Assembly: GCA_963924555.1 (NCBI GenBank)
Contig: OZ004581.1
Span: 7,045,338 to 7,109,337, forward strand
Source of the DNA: Crambe crambe
Taxonomy: Eukaryota > Porifera > Demospongiae > Poecilosclerida > Crambeidae
Length of the DNA: 64,000 nucleotides
Direction of reading: 5' to 3'
A program made the position numbers and the translations under genes. The notes below the pieces were generated by a model. That model saw nothing but the letters and a program-made list of their open reading frames with translations, made no database searches and had not been told where the DNA came from. Below are positions 42,301 to 54,369 of this stretch, in pieces (position 1 is the first letter of the stretch; each line of letters opens with the position of its first letter).

Positions 42301-45300
42301 TGTGCACAAGCCATACGTACATGTTTTAGGCCAGTATCTGTGTGTGTGTATGTGAGTGACTCAGTCATTGTCAGTGTGACTTAATGGCGAGATATTGTGC
42401 AGTGAATTAAATGTTATCGGAGGAAACCCTAATGGGTGTTGGCAATAAAGCCATAATAGTCCGCAAAAGCCACTGTTTACGATAAGGGGATAAAGAGTTA
42501 ATAATGGTACTGTATTATAGTTATAAAAATTAATATGTATATATTTTTCTGTGTATTGTTTTGTTTTTGTTATAGATTTCAAATATAAGGGTACCTGTGT
42601 AGAATTCAGCACGCAATTACACGTATGATCCGCTAAAGCGCGTAAATACATCAAGCTTCGCGTTTGTGCATTCGGAGATACGTGCTAAGCGCACTTTATC
42701 ATATAATTCCGCAGAAAATGGCGCAATAATCTTGCGTAAAATAACGTCTACACGCACCATTTATTATCGCGATTTAGCGCGCTTTAGCGTGCAAATCCGC
42801 GATAAAATCAATACGGGTATAGTCTTCCGGTACTTTTGCTATCTGCTTTCTTTTTTCCCTTGCAGATCTGGATGGTCCTATAATCACCCCTTCATCCCAG
42901 AGAGCCATCTTTGGTAAAGACTCCACCCTAGTTTTCTCCTGTTCAGTCCCCAGTAACCCTCTCCCCCGTCTCTCCTGGTCCATCAGCAGGGATCCTCCCT
43001 CTTCCTCCCTCCAAGCGTCCCTGCAACCCACGCAGTTCCCTACCAACTTTGGAGTGCCTGCTCTTTCCAATGTCTCCGTCAACATCTGTTCTCTAGGAGT
43101 GGGTGACTATGTACTTACATGCTCTGCAGATATCAGCGAAGTCCCAAACCTTTCCACTTCCTCTTCTGTTGATTTCTCCGTGGGTGTGATCTTTGAGAAT
43201 ATAACTGTAATGTTGTCCAATAATGATATAGTTATCAGAATGGGACCCGAAATGATTAATATTTCATGTTCTGTACGAGCAAGTGTGGAACCAAATTTTG
43301 AGTTTTTTCGTAATGGAATGAGAATGGATGTACAGACATCTTTGATGCAAAGTGGGAATTTATATCAATCATTATTTGTCCTTAATTCCAATGAGCTCAT
43401 CGTTGGAACTGAAAATTTCACGTGTACTTCGAGACTTGATTTGAGGCCTTCTTCCCCTCCCCCCCTCACAGCATCCATTTTGATCAACGTGACTGTGATC
43501 TTTACAAACATCTCTCTGTTGCTGTCAGTCAACAACATCTTTATCAGAATGGAACCTGAAACAGTAAATATCACATGTTCTGTGGAATCAAGTTTGAAAC
43601 CAAATTTTAATTTTTCTCGGAATGGGATGGATATCAATGGGCTATCAACACAGATGTTAAATATAAATGAGAATATATTCCAATCTGTGATAACATTGGA
43701 CCAATCAGATTTACGTGCTCCAACAGACTTTTTCCAATGTACTGCATTCCTAGATTCTCCTCAGGTCCAGTTAGAGCTGACTGCTAACACTTCCATCACG
43801 GTAGAACCCGTTCTACGCAACATCAGTATTACACCCAAGAACCAAACGACTATTTACAACATGGACTTGAAGCGGAATGAGAATCGGAACTTAGTCGTAC
43901 TTAACTGTACAGTGAAGTCAAATTTGTTGCTGACCATAACGTGGACCCAGGATGAAATGGTTGTCACTGGGACTCCTCCACAGCGAGTCAACGGGGAGGA
44001 CTTCACATTCTTGTCTCAGCTCTTTCTCAATGTGTCAAATTTGGCGTCAGGATTGGTCAGTTTCACCTGTACCGCGTCATCCAGTGATCTCGTCCCCAAC
44101 ATCACTGCCACAGCCACCATCACAGTCAATGGTAAGTTTGCAAATTACAGAAATATTCAGTGTACACATAAACCAGTAACATAACAACATGCCAAAAGCT
44201 CTTTATACGTAGTAGCATTTGAATATTCCTTAGCACATTTGAATAGCATTACTGCCTTTTTCCTTAGTGGCTCCAGTTTTTGTGATGGACCCTGTGAACC
44301 AAACGATAGCAGTGCTGGAGGATATTGTGACTCTGAACTGTACTGCCATGGGTATACCCCTTCCTTTCATCACCTGGGAGGATGAAGGAATGACACCTAT
44401 CTTAAATGATTCCACTTTCCAGATTTCATCCAACGAGATTTCTGCAGGCTCTGTCTCAAGTTTTCTCTCGTTCTTTGTCTCTGAGTCGGATAACAGGGTG
44501 CGAAATGGAACTGCGTTTCGCTGCATAGCTATGAATATCGTTAATAACAGGATAGAGAGTGAATTAGGACGTCTGGTGATAGCAGGTCCTCCTGGTGGTC
44601 CAATTGGGTTGATCGTGACTTTTGTGACCTTTGAAAATGCCATTGTGATATGGTCTGCTCCATTTTCTCTCCTACCCATCACTGGCTACAACCTAACCAT
44701 CACTCAAACACAAACGTTTTCTAACCTGTCCTTCATAAATATCGTGCGTGAATTGAACCCTAAACTCCTGAGTTACTTTGCTACATCATTTCTTCCGTTT
44801 AGTGAGTATTTGGTGAAACTTCAAGCAGTTAGTCGAGCTGGGGCTAGTAGGCATGTCTCACTTTCCTTCAAGACATCAGAATCTAGTAAGTAGCCTAGCT
44901 AGTACCTAGGCCCGCTTTCTGATGCTAGTGTATTCCTTATAGGAATACACTATAGGAATACACTAGCATCGGAAAGCGGGCCTGGGTACTATGCTAGGCA
45001 TTTATAGTCCGAATGTGATATTGTCAGATAAGAGCACAAAAAAACTAGAGACTAGCCCTGCGGATCCATCCATCAATCTGTTAGGTTTTGATGCTCAAGA
45101 TGCAATACTGCTATTATGCTACCTGCTGTGTTTATTAAGATACTTGCTTAAACTAACTCTTGATTTCCCCTCTACACAGTTCCTGCCCCTCCAATTAATA
45201 TCAGGACCAGGACCACTGGACCCAACCAAATCACTGTGGAATGGGACCCACCGCCAATCGAAGTGCGGAATGGAATTCTAGTACTATTCACAATCCAGTA

Positions 45301-48253
45301 CCAGGTTCAGCCTCTCCCCGCTATGACTATAACAGTCGATATATCTACATTAATATTCGATCTCACCAATTTGACACTGGGAACAGAATACATAATACGA
45401 ATTGCTGCCCATACTGGAGCCGGAATGGGACCATATAGCAATTTTATAACCCAAAACACAATTTCCGAACCACCTACTATTACAAACATGGGATTTGAAG
45501 GTAATCAAGGTGAGGCTACCCCGACAAGCATTCCCATCTTCCTTCCAGATATCTCCGTCTTGGGTTTCAGGTAACTTAGAAGATCAAACTTTGTTGTATT
45601 GTTCATTATCAATCACTACTACGGGGAGATCCCTGGTGATTAATTAATTGAATATTTTGTTGCAGCCATTTTTGGGTGATAGCCATGAAAGTAGCTGACG
45701 ATTTTCAGTCACTCCAGGATCCTCTCTCACTGTTCCCAAACAACAATTCCTTCATCTTCTTCAGTGCCCAGCCTGGCCTGATGCAGCCCTACATTGTAGC
45801 CGAAATAGATGCCTCCCGATACAGCAGTGCTAGACGATTCACCCTGGGCAGTGCAGCAGATACAGACAGTTTCAATGATAATCCTAACCTCTACGTGAAT
45901 GGCCCTCTAAGCCAGAGCACTGCGTATACTGTTTTCATCTGGGGCTTCTCTCTACTTCCTCCAGTAAGTTATATTTTGATGCGTAATTACTAACAAGTTG
46001 TTGTTGTTGTTCTAGTTCTTATTCTTGTTTTTTGATAGGCCAATCGACAAACAGATGATAGACAGAGGCAGTATTTTATATTTTCATCTAGTTCCTTCCT
46101 CCCTGCAATTCGTACATCACTATCAGTAACTACAGGTTAAATTTATTAATTGTCATGCTTGTCTGTGTTGCTACTTTGTACCATACCATGACAGTTATCC
46201 TTCTGACCAGCTCCATATTTAGCAGCCCAATAATTATGATGAGGCATTAAATAGACAAGTAAAACAGATAAGTAGGGATGGCTGTGTGTGCAGTTCGAAA
46301 AAGTTGCCCTTTTACCCATCACTAAACTCACCACATCCACATTACCAAACTACTGTACAAGCTAACTATCCCTACTTCGTTCCCCATATTGCCCAACCCT
46401 AGGAACTGCAATAATAGATTTAGCGATAATAATAGGGTGATCTTCCAGATAGCTAATAGCTATAGTTGTAGGCTGAATTGCAGAAAAACACTAATGGGTA
46501 GCCAACCCTGGCACCTCTGCTCTTAGCCTCTACATGTTTTCTAAGCACTTCTAAGTAAACTGTATACATGAAACTGACCACTTCTTGTTTTCAGCTAGCT
46601 GTTCAGTGCTGTGCTTTCCCCAGAGAAAATTAACCCCTAAAATTGCTAGGCGACCAATGTGAAAAATGCAGTTATTGGCCCTCCTCTCCATTAGTTACTA
46701 TGGTAATCACACAGTTATTCTCCATGCAATATGGGCCAATCAGATTGCAGTATGCAGAGTAGTCATATAACTATCTTACATTATATCCTGTCTTTGCCAT
46801 GGGAAAGTATAGGGATAGGTAATTAGCTTGTAGTTTGGTAATGTGGATGTGGTTATTGCAATTAGAAACCAGTAGAGTTTGGTAAGAGGCTACTTATTCT
46901 CTTGTTCATAAATAGATAGCTAACTTATTATTATGGCATGCAGACAAATCTGAAATACTAGTATAGATGGATCAGTAAATATAAAATCCCTGAGTAATTT
47001 AAAAGTTCAATGTAGCTATAATTATGAAGACAACTCTATAAAGACTGGACATGCATTGAGTGCTTATGAGAATAATTTTTGATAGTTATCAATGACATGT
47101 GCATTATTATAATAAAAATCGGCTTGCTAAGTTTCATCAGGGCGAGCGAAGCAAGCCCCATACTAGTGAAGATGACCTTTACCCTCATTATGCAGACATG
47201 TACATATAAAATTAATATGTAACTATGAATGTATGTTTATAATTATTATATCATACATTTGTCCATCCTAACATTGCAGCTTCTTTTCATGATTACCTTG
47301 GGTATATACATACATACTGAGAATGCATGCTTTGCCCTACAATGCTTGCATTTCCCTAGTATCGTATAGTAAAGGTCCTGTAATGTCTCCTTTGGTATGA
47401 TTCTTTCAAGAATTAGAGAGATTTCTTGAGTGGATTTGTCCAGAAATATACTTGCTTCAGCTTGAGTGGCATGGCATGCGAGATATGGTTGTCTAGGAAA
47501 AAAAATACGTAGAGCAGCAATTAATAGCTACATATGTAGAAGAATACAGCAACTTAGCTGTTTGCCATAGCTATTTATGTAGCTAAGTAAGCTCTTCTAC
47601 ATGATGCATGAAGTATCAAATCTCAGCTACTTGGCAAGCTGGCAATTATTCTGTACATGTGCTGCTCATACATAATTATTATACATTTGAAAACATTTTT
47701 AACAGCCATAGGTATGTCAAAATTTATAGAGCATTATAGCTACATCGTATATTCAATAGATTTGATTTTTATTATGACATGTTGCTATAGGTTCTGTTGG
47801 AACAATTGTTGGAATCGTGATGGCCATGTCAGTGGTGATTATTGTGCTACTCTTTGCAATTGTGGTCCTAGCAGTACTCTACCGGAAATCAAGAGTATCA
47901 AAAAAGTGAGTTACTGGGGAACAGTATAGGAATTTGGCTGTCAAGCTGCATTATTTGCTACTTTTTTCAGAGCTGAAGGTCTTGAGACAGTGCCATCTGG
48001 TGGCATATCTGCACCTGCTAATCAAGAAGCTGATTCATCACGTGGTGATTGCACTCTCTTTCAGAACCCTGCCTATGAACTAGTACCTGCACCTCCTAGT
48101 CATCAAAATGCTTATTCGTCACATAGTGTTCTCTCTCAAGATCCTGTCTATGAACAAATACCTGGGGATCAAGAGGCTTATTCATCACAGGGTGATTGCA
48201 TTCTCTCTCGAAACCCTGTCTATGAACAAATACCTGTACCTGTTAATGATTAG
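38557..48253 (+). CDS. Ig/FN3 single-pass receptor 1 with NPxY tail repeats (13 exons)
   Basis: Exons: 38557-38617 (signal peptide), 38958-39266, 39651-39785, 40209-40553, 40676-40945, 41561-41818, 42866-44131, 44268-44885, 45180-45570, 45666-45963, 46039-46135, 47791-47905, 47971-48253. All introns are GT-AG and all but one or two are phase 1, typical of shuffled extracellular modules. The 4,446 nt give 1,481 residues. The order is signal peptide, about ten Ig-like units (four in the 1,266-nt exon 7), two FN3 domains (exons 8 and 9), a juxtamembrane module like that of receptor tyrosine phosphatases (exons 10-11), one TM helix (exon 12) and a tail of about 100 residues. The tail has three repeats ending NPAYELVP, DPVYEQIP and NPVYEQIP: NPxY suits PTB domains and YEQI suits Src-type SH2 domains. 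No kinase or phosphatase domain is present. It is probably a cell-surface adhesion or recognition receptor; the ligand is unknown. GTAATC at 45501 is an alternative donor for exon 9. Confidence 0.88.
39274..39303. repeat. (GA)n microsatellite in Ig receptor intron 2
   Basis: About 14 GA units lie just after the exon 2 donor. The same tract begins at 63988 after the second copy's exon 2, so it predates the duplication. Confidence 0.9.
44892..44999. repeat. Foldback hairpin, 108 bp, in Ig receptor intron 8
   Basis: Arms AGCCTAGCTAGTACCTAGGC / GCCTGGGTACTATGCTAGGC continue through CCCGCTTTC.GATGCTAGTG to a loop with a TATAGGAATACAC duplication. It begins right after the exon 8 splice donor. Confidence 0.8.
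46136..47790. other. Ig receptor intron 11 with repeats
   Basis: This is the longest intron of the gene (1.65 kb). It holds an inverted pair at about 46274-46390 and 46800-46900 (ACCACATCCACATTACCAAAC / GTTTGGTAATGTGGATGTGG), of the 33148 repeat family. It also holds a segment at 47350-47530 shared with 58890-59070. No exon was recognised in it. Confidence 0.6.
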
Positions 48254-50018
48254 CAGCTGATTCATCACATGGTGACTATATTTTCTCAGTAGCTATAATT
48301 ATTAGCTATTAAGTCTATTTGTCTGCACTATATCCTACACTTGTACATATTGCATAGACAGCACAATGAGTCTAGATACGTAGATTTTCGGATATCTAGT
48401 TAGTTGTTGTAGCTACTCTAAATTGTGTACCTTTTTTTACTTTGCAGTCAATCAAAGCTTGATTATGAAAAATTCTTTTCTATAATAACTATAGGGCAAT
48501 GTACAACATTTGTCAATGAGTCACAGTGAGCGAGTGAGCGAGCATTCCTACATATAAGTTTTTTTATGTTTTGTGCTTCAACTCCTTAGGAGATTTTGCT
48601 GTTGAGTTAATATGTGAGTGGCAGGCAGCTGCATATATACGTACGTAGAAAGCTGTAGAAAGCTATAATGCTTACCTTAAGCACCAATCCGCTTAGATAA
48701 GCCTTCCCAAAAGGATGCAGAAATCAATCTTGCAATTACAATTTGAGCATGCGCATTATGCACGTGCAGGGCACTGCTATTGTACGTAGGTGTGAAAATT
48801 AGTGAGTTTGTTGCTGAACTTTTTTGAATCGCAGCCATCCCTACTTTTCTTTCCTATTTAGAATAAAATTAATGAAGGGGCTACCTCATGTAAAATCCAG
48901 CCTATCATAATACACACATCATTGTATTATGGGCTGCTTCATTACTGGGGGGCTAACTTGTGTAAAATTTCCCTCACAATACTGCTATGGGGGAAATTAC
49001 ACTATATACTTTTACGGATGGTCCTAGCAAGTGGTAAAACTGTCACTTAGATGAGGGTATAAACAGTAGGAGTTTTACATGCCTTTGACCTCACTTAATT
49101 CCCAGGAATTATAACAAAATTTAAAGGCATGATTTGAATTGTTCGAATATTAAAATAATATTGCAGCAGAAATAGATGATCATATTATAGATCCATACTG
49201 AAGAAGCAAGGCAAAAAGCTGCTTCAAACTTATACCAAATGAATTCTTGTTTGGACCACATAAAATCTCCAGTTCCTACCATAGCTAGCACGTAGAATAT
49301 AGATAGTTATGTAATCATCCTGAACTTCAAGGAAAAAATGTAAGGATGGAATTTGAGGTTAAACCTGGTCAAGTGAAGTGGTGTGCACATGATCTGCACA
49401 TACATACAAAGGGGCTGGATCCAGGGGTGGCTGTAACCCCCCTTTTTTGTTCCCAAGTCAGGCCCATACATAGTGGTGTACTGTAGTGCTTTGACCATGC
49501 CAAATTAGCTTAGTCCTGCATGCCCTTTTACTTGACAATTAATTTTGGGTTTCTGTTCTAAGCTAAAGTATGGAGAATGCCTTATGATATAATTATTTAG
49601 ATGAAAATCATTATGCATCATAGCTATTATAGTAACCACCTACGTATGGTCAAAGTGGTACGTATGAATAGAAAAACAGTCTGTATTGCATAGTACTTTG
49701 GCTTACTTTCAAAATCACACATTAGATAGGGAGTGAATTTCAGTCAAGTAACCCCATACCCATCACCAATATTACCAAACTATGAGCTAACTATTTAGCC
49801 TTGTCCCCAGGCCTTCCTCTCTCACTGGTATAGTCTCTCACAAAGAAAAGGTAAAGTATTGAGAGAGGAAGGCCTGGGAACGAGGCTACTAACTATTCCT
49901 ACTTCACCCCATGACAGGCCAAGATGAGATATGATCAGTGGTCAAGCTGAACATATACGTAACTTGATACCTTGATGAACTCTTCTTCAATAAGTAAACT
50001 GTGTCACTTTGGTCTATG
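48254..50018. other. Intergenic region with layered repeats
   Basis: Begins with the Ig receptor 3' UTR, including a decayed fourth tail-repeat unit at about 48244-48290. It then holds the inverted partner of the 7560-7905 repeat (48495-48700), the tail of the 33148 family (48800-48870) and a copy of that family at 49733-49925 interrupted by the MITE at 49796. No gene was seen. Confidence 0.6.
49796..49888. mobile_element. MITE, 93 bp, with perfect 9-bp target duplication, nested
   Basis: The ends TAGCCTTGTCCCCAGGCC and GGCCTGGGAACGAGGCTA pair as inverted repeats. CTAACTATT occurs on both sides (49787-49795 and 49889-49897). The insertion splits a copy of the 33148 repeat family, whose uninterrupted form reads GCTAACTATTCCTACTTC. 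This fixes the element ends and the relative age. Confidence 0.85.
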
Positions 50019-50023
50019 ATTGT

Positions 50024-50211
50024 TGTAGTGTACTTATTATCGTCATTTCCTGCCACGTGGCATATGTCCTCATTTTGGGCGCCTCTGCGCCTCCTTTTTA
50101 TATATATATACCTGTGTGTGTGTGTCATGTAAATTATAATTGTTATTAGTCTGTCAAAAGTAAGTGCGATTGCTATATTCTGTGGCCCTAAGTTGTGACA
50201 AAGTTATCACA
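50024..50211 (+). repeat. 5' LTR
   Basis: The LTR is short. It contains a CCACGTGG palindrome, a CGCCTCTGCGCC block and a TTTTTATATATA stretch that can act as TATA box. It ends in AAGTTATCACA. Confidence 0.92.
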
Positions 50212-50213
50212 AG

Positions 50214-50223
50214 TGGCGACGAG
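50214..50223 (+). promoter_or_regulatory. Primer binding site, tRNA-Ser-like
   Basis: TGGCGACGAG starts 2 nt after the 5' LTR. Its complement CTCGTCGCCA equals the 3' end of animal tRNA-Ser (recalled), including CCA. Ten matched bases are enough for a tentative primer call. Confidence 0.65.
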
Positions 50224-50228
50224 ACGGG

Positions 50229-53200
50229 ATGGCTACAACTATTTATGGTCGAATGCAACCGTTCATCCCAGAAAAGGAAACTATTTCAGCCTACCTGGAA
50301 CGGCTAAGTCTGTACCTTGAAGCCAACGGCATCGCCGAAGAAAAGAAGGTGCCAATTTTGTTGACTGTCATTGGAGCGGAGAACTACACTCTGCTGAGGG
50401 GGCTCGTTGCCCCTACTCTGCCTAAAGACAAGACCTACGCTGAACTTAAACAGGTTTTGAAGGGCCATTTTGAGCCGAAAGCCGTAGTAATCGCTGAGAG
50501 GTTTCGCTTCTATCGACGGAATCAGGAAACAGAAGAAACTATTGCAGAATTCGTGGCTACCCTGAGGAAGCTGGCCGCTGAGTGCAAGTTCGAAAACTTT
50601 CTAGAACAAGCTCTACGTGACCGTCTAGTTTGCGGTTTGCGGGATGAAACCATACAAAGGCGTCTACTATCTGAGGCGGACCTAACTTTAGAAAATGCTA
50701 TTAGGATTGCTCAAAGCATGGAGTCAGCTGGGGCAGAGGTCAGAAAGCTGAAAGACCCTGCAGCATCCGTCTTTCGAATGAAGTTTGCTGGCTCGAGCTC
50801 AAGTGTTAATGGGAAATCTCCAGACACCAAGAAACTTCCTTGTTATCGCTGTGGTCGCAACCATCCTGGAGTCCCTTGTAAATTCAAAGAGGCCACTTGC
50901 CATCGCTGCGGCAAGGTTGGTCACATTGCCCCAGTATGTCGATCCAAAAAGAAGGTCCCTGGAGGTGTACAAAAGACTTCACCTTTCCCACCAGGCAAAG
51001 CCACCATTGAGGGGAAGACTGATTATCTGCCTGCTGAACAGGAGGATTTATTGGAGAGTGACCCAATGCACAATATACATTCAGCTAACTCCACATCGTC
51101 CCCCATTAGGGTCAGTATGGACGTGAACCAGAAACCACTAGAATTTGAGGTGGATACCGGAGCTGCTGTTTCAGTGATTTCTGCAGAAACAAAGAATTCT
51201 GTTTTTCCACGGTTACCCTTATCAGCCTCCAGGGTAGTTCTCAAAACCTATACAGGTGAGGCCATGTCTGTCCTTGGTGAGATTCCGAATTTGACAGTAC
51301 AGTACAAGGACCAGTGTGTGAAAGGGTTATCCCTCATAGTAGTGAAGGGACCTGGACCTAGTCTTCTAGGGCGAAACTGGCTAAGCCATATCACATTGGA
51401 TTGGAAGTCTATTCATATTATTCGTCAGCATCAAGGATCGCTGAAGTCTCTACTCACAGAATTCAAGGACGTATTCTCTGAAGGATTGGGCACTATTGAT
51501 GGGTTCACGGCTACCCTCCACCTCTCGAAAGATGCTAGGCCTCGATTTTGGAAGCCTCGTCCTGTTCCATTTTCCCTGAGAGAAGCGGTTGAGGAAGAAC
51601 TTGACCGGTTGGAGCGTGTTGGGGTCATTGAGAAAGTTACTAGCAGTGATTGGGCCGCCCCAATTGTCTGCGTTCCCAAGAAAAATGGGAAGATTCGCAT
51701 TTGTGGTGATTATAAAGTGACAGTGAACAGTGTACTGGACATTGAACAGTACCCCTTACCCCGTCCTGAGGATATATTTGCCAAGTTAGCAAATGGGAAA
51801 AGTTTCACTACCTTAGATCTCTCTCATGCATATAACCAACTTATACTGGATGAAGAGTCTCGGAAATTAGTGACCGTAAACACACATCGTGGTTTATACC
51901 GATACAAACGGTTACCTTTTGGCATTGCCTCTGCTCCTGCTTTGTTTCAACAGGTGATGGACACTATATTTCAAGACCTCCCAGGAGTCATGTGCTACCT
52001 GGACGATATTATCATCACTGGAGCTAATGATGAGAGCCACCTTCAGAATGTGAGGAAGGTTCTGGAACGTCTTCGAAGGCATGGTATTCATGCAAATCAG
52101 GAGAAGTGTGAGTTTATGCAAAATCAAGTGGAATATTTGGGTCATCGGATTGATTCCGAGGGGATACATGCCACTGATAGTAAACTAGAAGCCATTACTA
52201 ATGCTCCACCCCCTAAAAATGTACAGGAACTACGATCATTCCTGGGGTTACTCAATTATTATTGTAAATTTATCCCCAATTTGGCTACCTTGATCCACCC
52301 CCTAAATGATTTATTGTGTAAGGACCGAAAGTGGAAGTGGTCCAAAGAATGTGATGAAAGTTTTAGGTTAGCCAAAGAGAAGCTAACCTCACCTAACCTA
52401 TTGGTGCATTTTGATCCTACTCTCCCTATCAAACTAGCTGGGGATGCCTCCTCTTATGGAGTCGGGGCTGTAATCTCTCACATAATGCCTGATAAGTCCG
52501 AGAGACCTATTGCTTATGCTTCACATACCTTAACGGGTAGTGAGCGAAATTATGCTCAAGTCGAAAAAGAAGCTTTATCATTAATTTTTGGGGTGAGAAA
52601 GTTCCACACATATCTCTATGGGAGAAAGTTTATTTTGGTTACGGATCATAAACCATTAACAACCATCTTGGGTCTTAAAAAAGGGATACCTGTTATGGCA
52701 GCTGCCCGATTACAAAGATGGGCAATTATTTTATCAGCATATTCATATGACATAGAATTTCGTCCTACGGCACATCATGCAAATGCCGATGGTTTGTCAA
52801 GACTGCCATTAAATTCTACCCTCCCTGATTGTATTTCTAGTGAACCTAGAGTTTTCAATATCACACAGATGGAAAGTCTCCCAGTAACTGTACCTCAACT
52901 TCGTCAAGCTACTCGAAACGATCAAATTCTAAGTCAAGTGTTGCGTTATACACTGGATGGCTGGCACACTGTTATTGATTCCAAGTCACCACTGCATCCT
53001 TATTCTACCAGGAAGCAAGAATTGACGGTGGAGGAAGGCTGTCTATTATGTGGAATCCGAGTGGTTGTGCCAGCAAAGCTGAGAAAAAAACTTTTGGAGG
53101 AACTTCACCAAAATCATCCAGGTATTTCACGCATGAAACTTGTTGCCCGGAGTTATATGTGGTGGCCAGGGCTAGATAAAGAAATTGAAATGTTAGCCAG

Positions 53201-54296
53201 GTCATGTGAACCCTGTCTGGCTGTAAAGCACAAACCTCCCAGTGTTCCGTTACATCCGTGGAGTTGGCCTCCACGGCCTTGGCAGCAAATTCATTTGGAT
53301 TTCTTGGGACCATTTCAAGGATCCATGTTTTTAGTTTGTATTGATGCCCATTCGAAGTGGCCTGAAGTACATATAATGAGCAGTACCACTACTACTAAGA
53401 CCTTAGAAGTGTTGAGGCAAACATTTGCTGCTTATGGTCTGCCCGAGCAGATAGTTACTGACAATGGACCTCAGTTTATCTCCGATGAGTTTGCAAATTT
53501 CACTAAGGCAAATGGGATAAAACATATAAGGACTGCTCCTTATCATCCTGCCAGTAATGGCCTTGCTGAGAGATTCGTGCAATCCTTGAAGCAATCTCTA
53601 AAAACCACCAGTAATAGTGGGCATTCTTTGAATTATAGAGTATCCAACTATCTACTCTCTTATAGAAGCACACCCCATGCCACTACAGGAGTTGCTCCAT
53701 GTACATTGTTCTTAAAAAGGAACTTGCGTACCAGATTTGACTTGTTGAGACCCAGTTGTGAACGACATGTGATGGAGAAACAAGGTCTTCAGAAGGACCA
53801 TAAAGATCAGCATTGTCGAGATAGGTCGTGGTATGTTGGAGAACGAGTTATGGTACGGAACCTACGTCCTGGATCAGATTGGATTCCTGGAGTGGTAGTG
53901 GAGATACTGGGACCTGTCACTTACCTGGTTGATGTCGGCCGAGACCAAATATGGAAAAGGCATGCTGACCAGCTCAAGTCAATCGAGGAGAAACCGCCTT
54001 CTCTGACTGATAGTCCTACCAAATCTCGTGCTCTGGATGCCGCCCACACTCAAGAAGTTATATCCGATAGAAACTCACCTGAACCTGACGAAATGGCTAT
54101 TCTCTTGCCTCAGAATGACTCTCCTCCTCCTCCTCCAGAGGAACAACCTGAACCTACTGAGGAACCTGCATTACCTCCTCCCAATCCAGTTGCGGCCCCG
54201 CCAGCGTCTACCCCATCTGACACTTTGGAACGACGAGAATACCCAAGTCGTTCACGCCAGACTCCAAACTGGTATCATGCACATCAATGGCATTAA
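50229..54296 (+). CDS. Gag-Pol polyprotein, Ty3/Gypsy
   Basis: One frame of 1,355 codons. It has a gag region at about 1-200, a zinc-knuckle pair at about 205 (CX2CX3HX4C, atypical) and 224 (CX2CX4HX4C), and an aspartic protease with DTG at 309. The reverse transcriptase catalytic YLDD starts at 590. RNase H begins near 739 (GDAS). The integrase has an HHCC finger from about 960 and DD35E residues D1024, D1078 and E1114, with a GPY/F-like module after it. The tail is proline-rich. Gag and Pol are fused without a frameshift or stop. There is no envelope-like frame. All catalytic residues seen are present, so the copy may be active. Confidence 0.95.
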   Translation: MATTIYGRMQPFIPEKETISAYLERLSLYLEANGIAEEKKVPILLTVIGAENYTLLRGLVAPTLPKDKTYAELKQVLKGHFEPKAVVIAERFRFYRRNQETEETIAEFVATLRKLAAECKFENFLEQALRDRLVCGLRDETIQRRLLSEADLTLENAIRIAQSMESAGAEVRKLKDPAASVFRMKFAGSSSSVNGKSPDTKKLPCYRCGRNHPGVPCKFKEATCHRCGKVGHIAPVCRSKKKVPGGVQKTSPFPPGKATIEGKTDYLPAEQEDLLESDPMHNIHSANSTSSPIRVSMDVNQKPLEFEVDTGAAVSVISAETKNSVFPRLPLSASRVVLKTYTGEAMSVLGEIPNLTVQYKDQCVKGLSLIVVKGPGPSLLGRNWLSHITLDWKSIHIIRQHQGSLKSLLTEFKDVFSEGLGTIDGFTATLHLSKDARPRFWKPRPVPFSLREAVEEELDRLERVGVIEKVTSSDWAAPIVCVPKKNGKIRICGDYKVTVNSVLDIEQYPLPRPEDIFAKLANGKSFTTLDLSHAYNQLILDEESRKLVTVNTHRGLYRYKRLPFGIASAPALFQQVMDTIFQDLPGVMCYLDDIIITGANDESHLQNVRKVLERLRRHGIHANQEKCEFMQNQVEYLGHRIDSEGIHATDSKLEAITNAPPPKNVQELRSFLGLLNYYCKFIPNLATLIHPLNDLLCKDRKWKWSKECDESFRLAKEKLTSPNLLVHFDPTLPIKLAGDASSYGVGAVISHIMPDKSERPIAYASHTLTGSERNYAQVEKEALSLIFGVRKFHTYLYGRKFILVTDHKPLTTILGLKKGIPVMAAARLQRWAIILSAYSYDIEFRPTAHHANADGLSRLPLNSTLPDCISSEPRVFNITQMESLPVTVPQLRQATRNDQILSQVLRYTLDGWHTVIDSKSPLHPYSTRKQELTVEEGCLLCGIRVVVPAKLRKKLLEELHQNHPGISRMKLVARSYMWWPGLDKEIEMLARSCEPCLAVKHKPPSVPLHPWSWPPRPWQQIHLDFLGPFQGSMFLVCIDAHSKWPEVHIMSSTTTTKTLEVLRQTFAAYGLPEQIVTDNGPQFISDEFANFTKANGIKHIRTAPYHPASNGLAERFVQSLKQSLKTTSNSGHSLNYRVSNYLLSYRSTPHATTGVAPCTLFLKRNLRTRFDLLRPSCERHVMEKQGLQKDHKDQHCRDRSWYVGERVMVRNLRPGSDWIPGVVVEILGPVTYLVDVGRDQIWKRHADQLKSIEEKPPSLTDSPTKSRALDAAHTQEVISDRNSPEPDEMAILLPQNDSPPPPPEEQPEPTEEPALPPPNPVAAPPASTPSDTLERREYPSRSRQTPNWYHAHQWH

Positions 54297-54369
54297 CAGT
54301 GAGACTTACTTATTTAATTTTTGTCATTATTCATTATCTGATTTGTACTCTCATTTTAGTGGTGAGGAG

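Noticed and set aside
50229..54296. Envelope gene or errantivirus-type organisation in the Gypsy element
   Set aside because: The pol frame ends 73 bp before the 3' LTR, leaving no room for an envelope frame.
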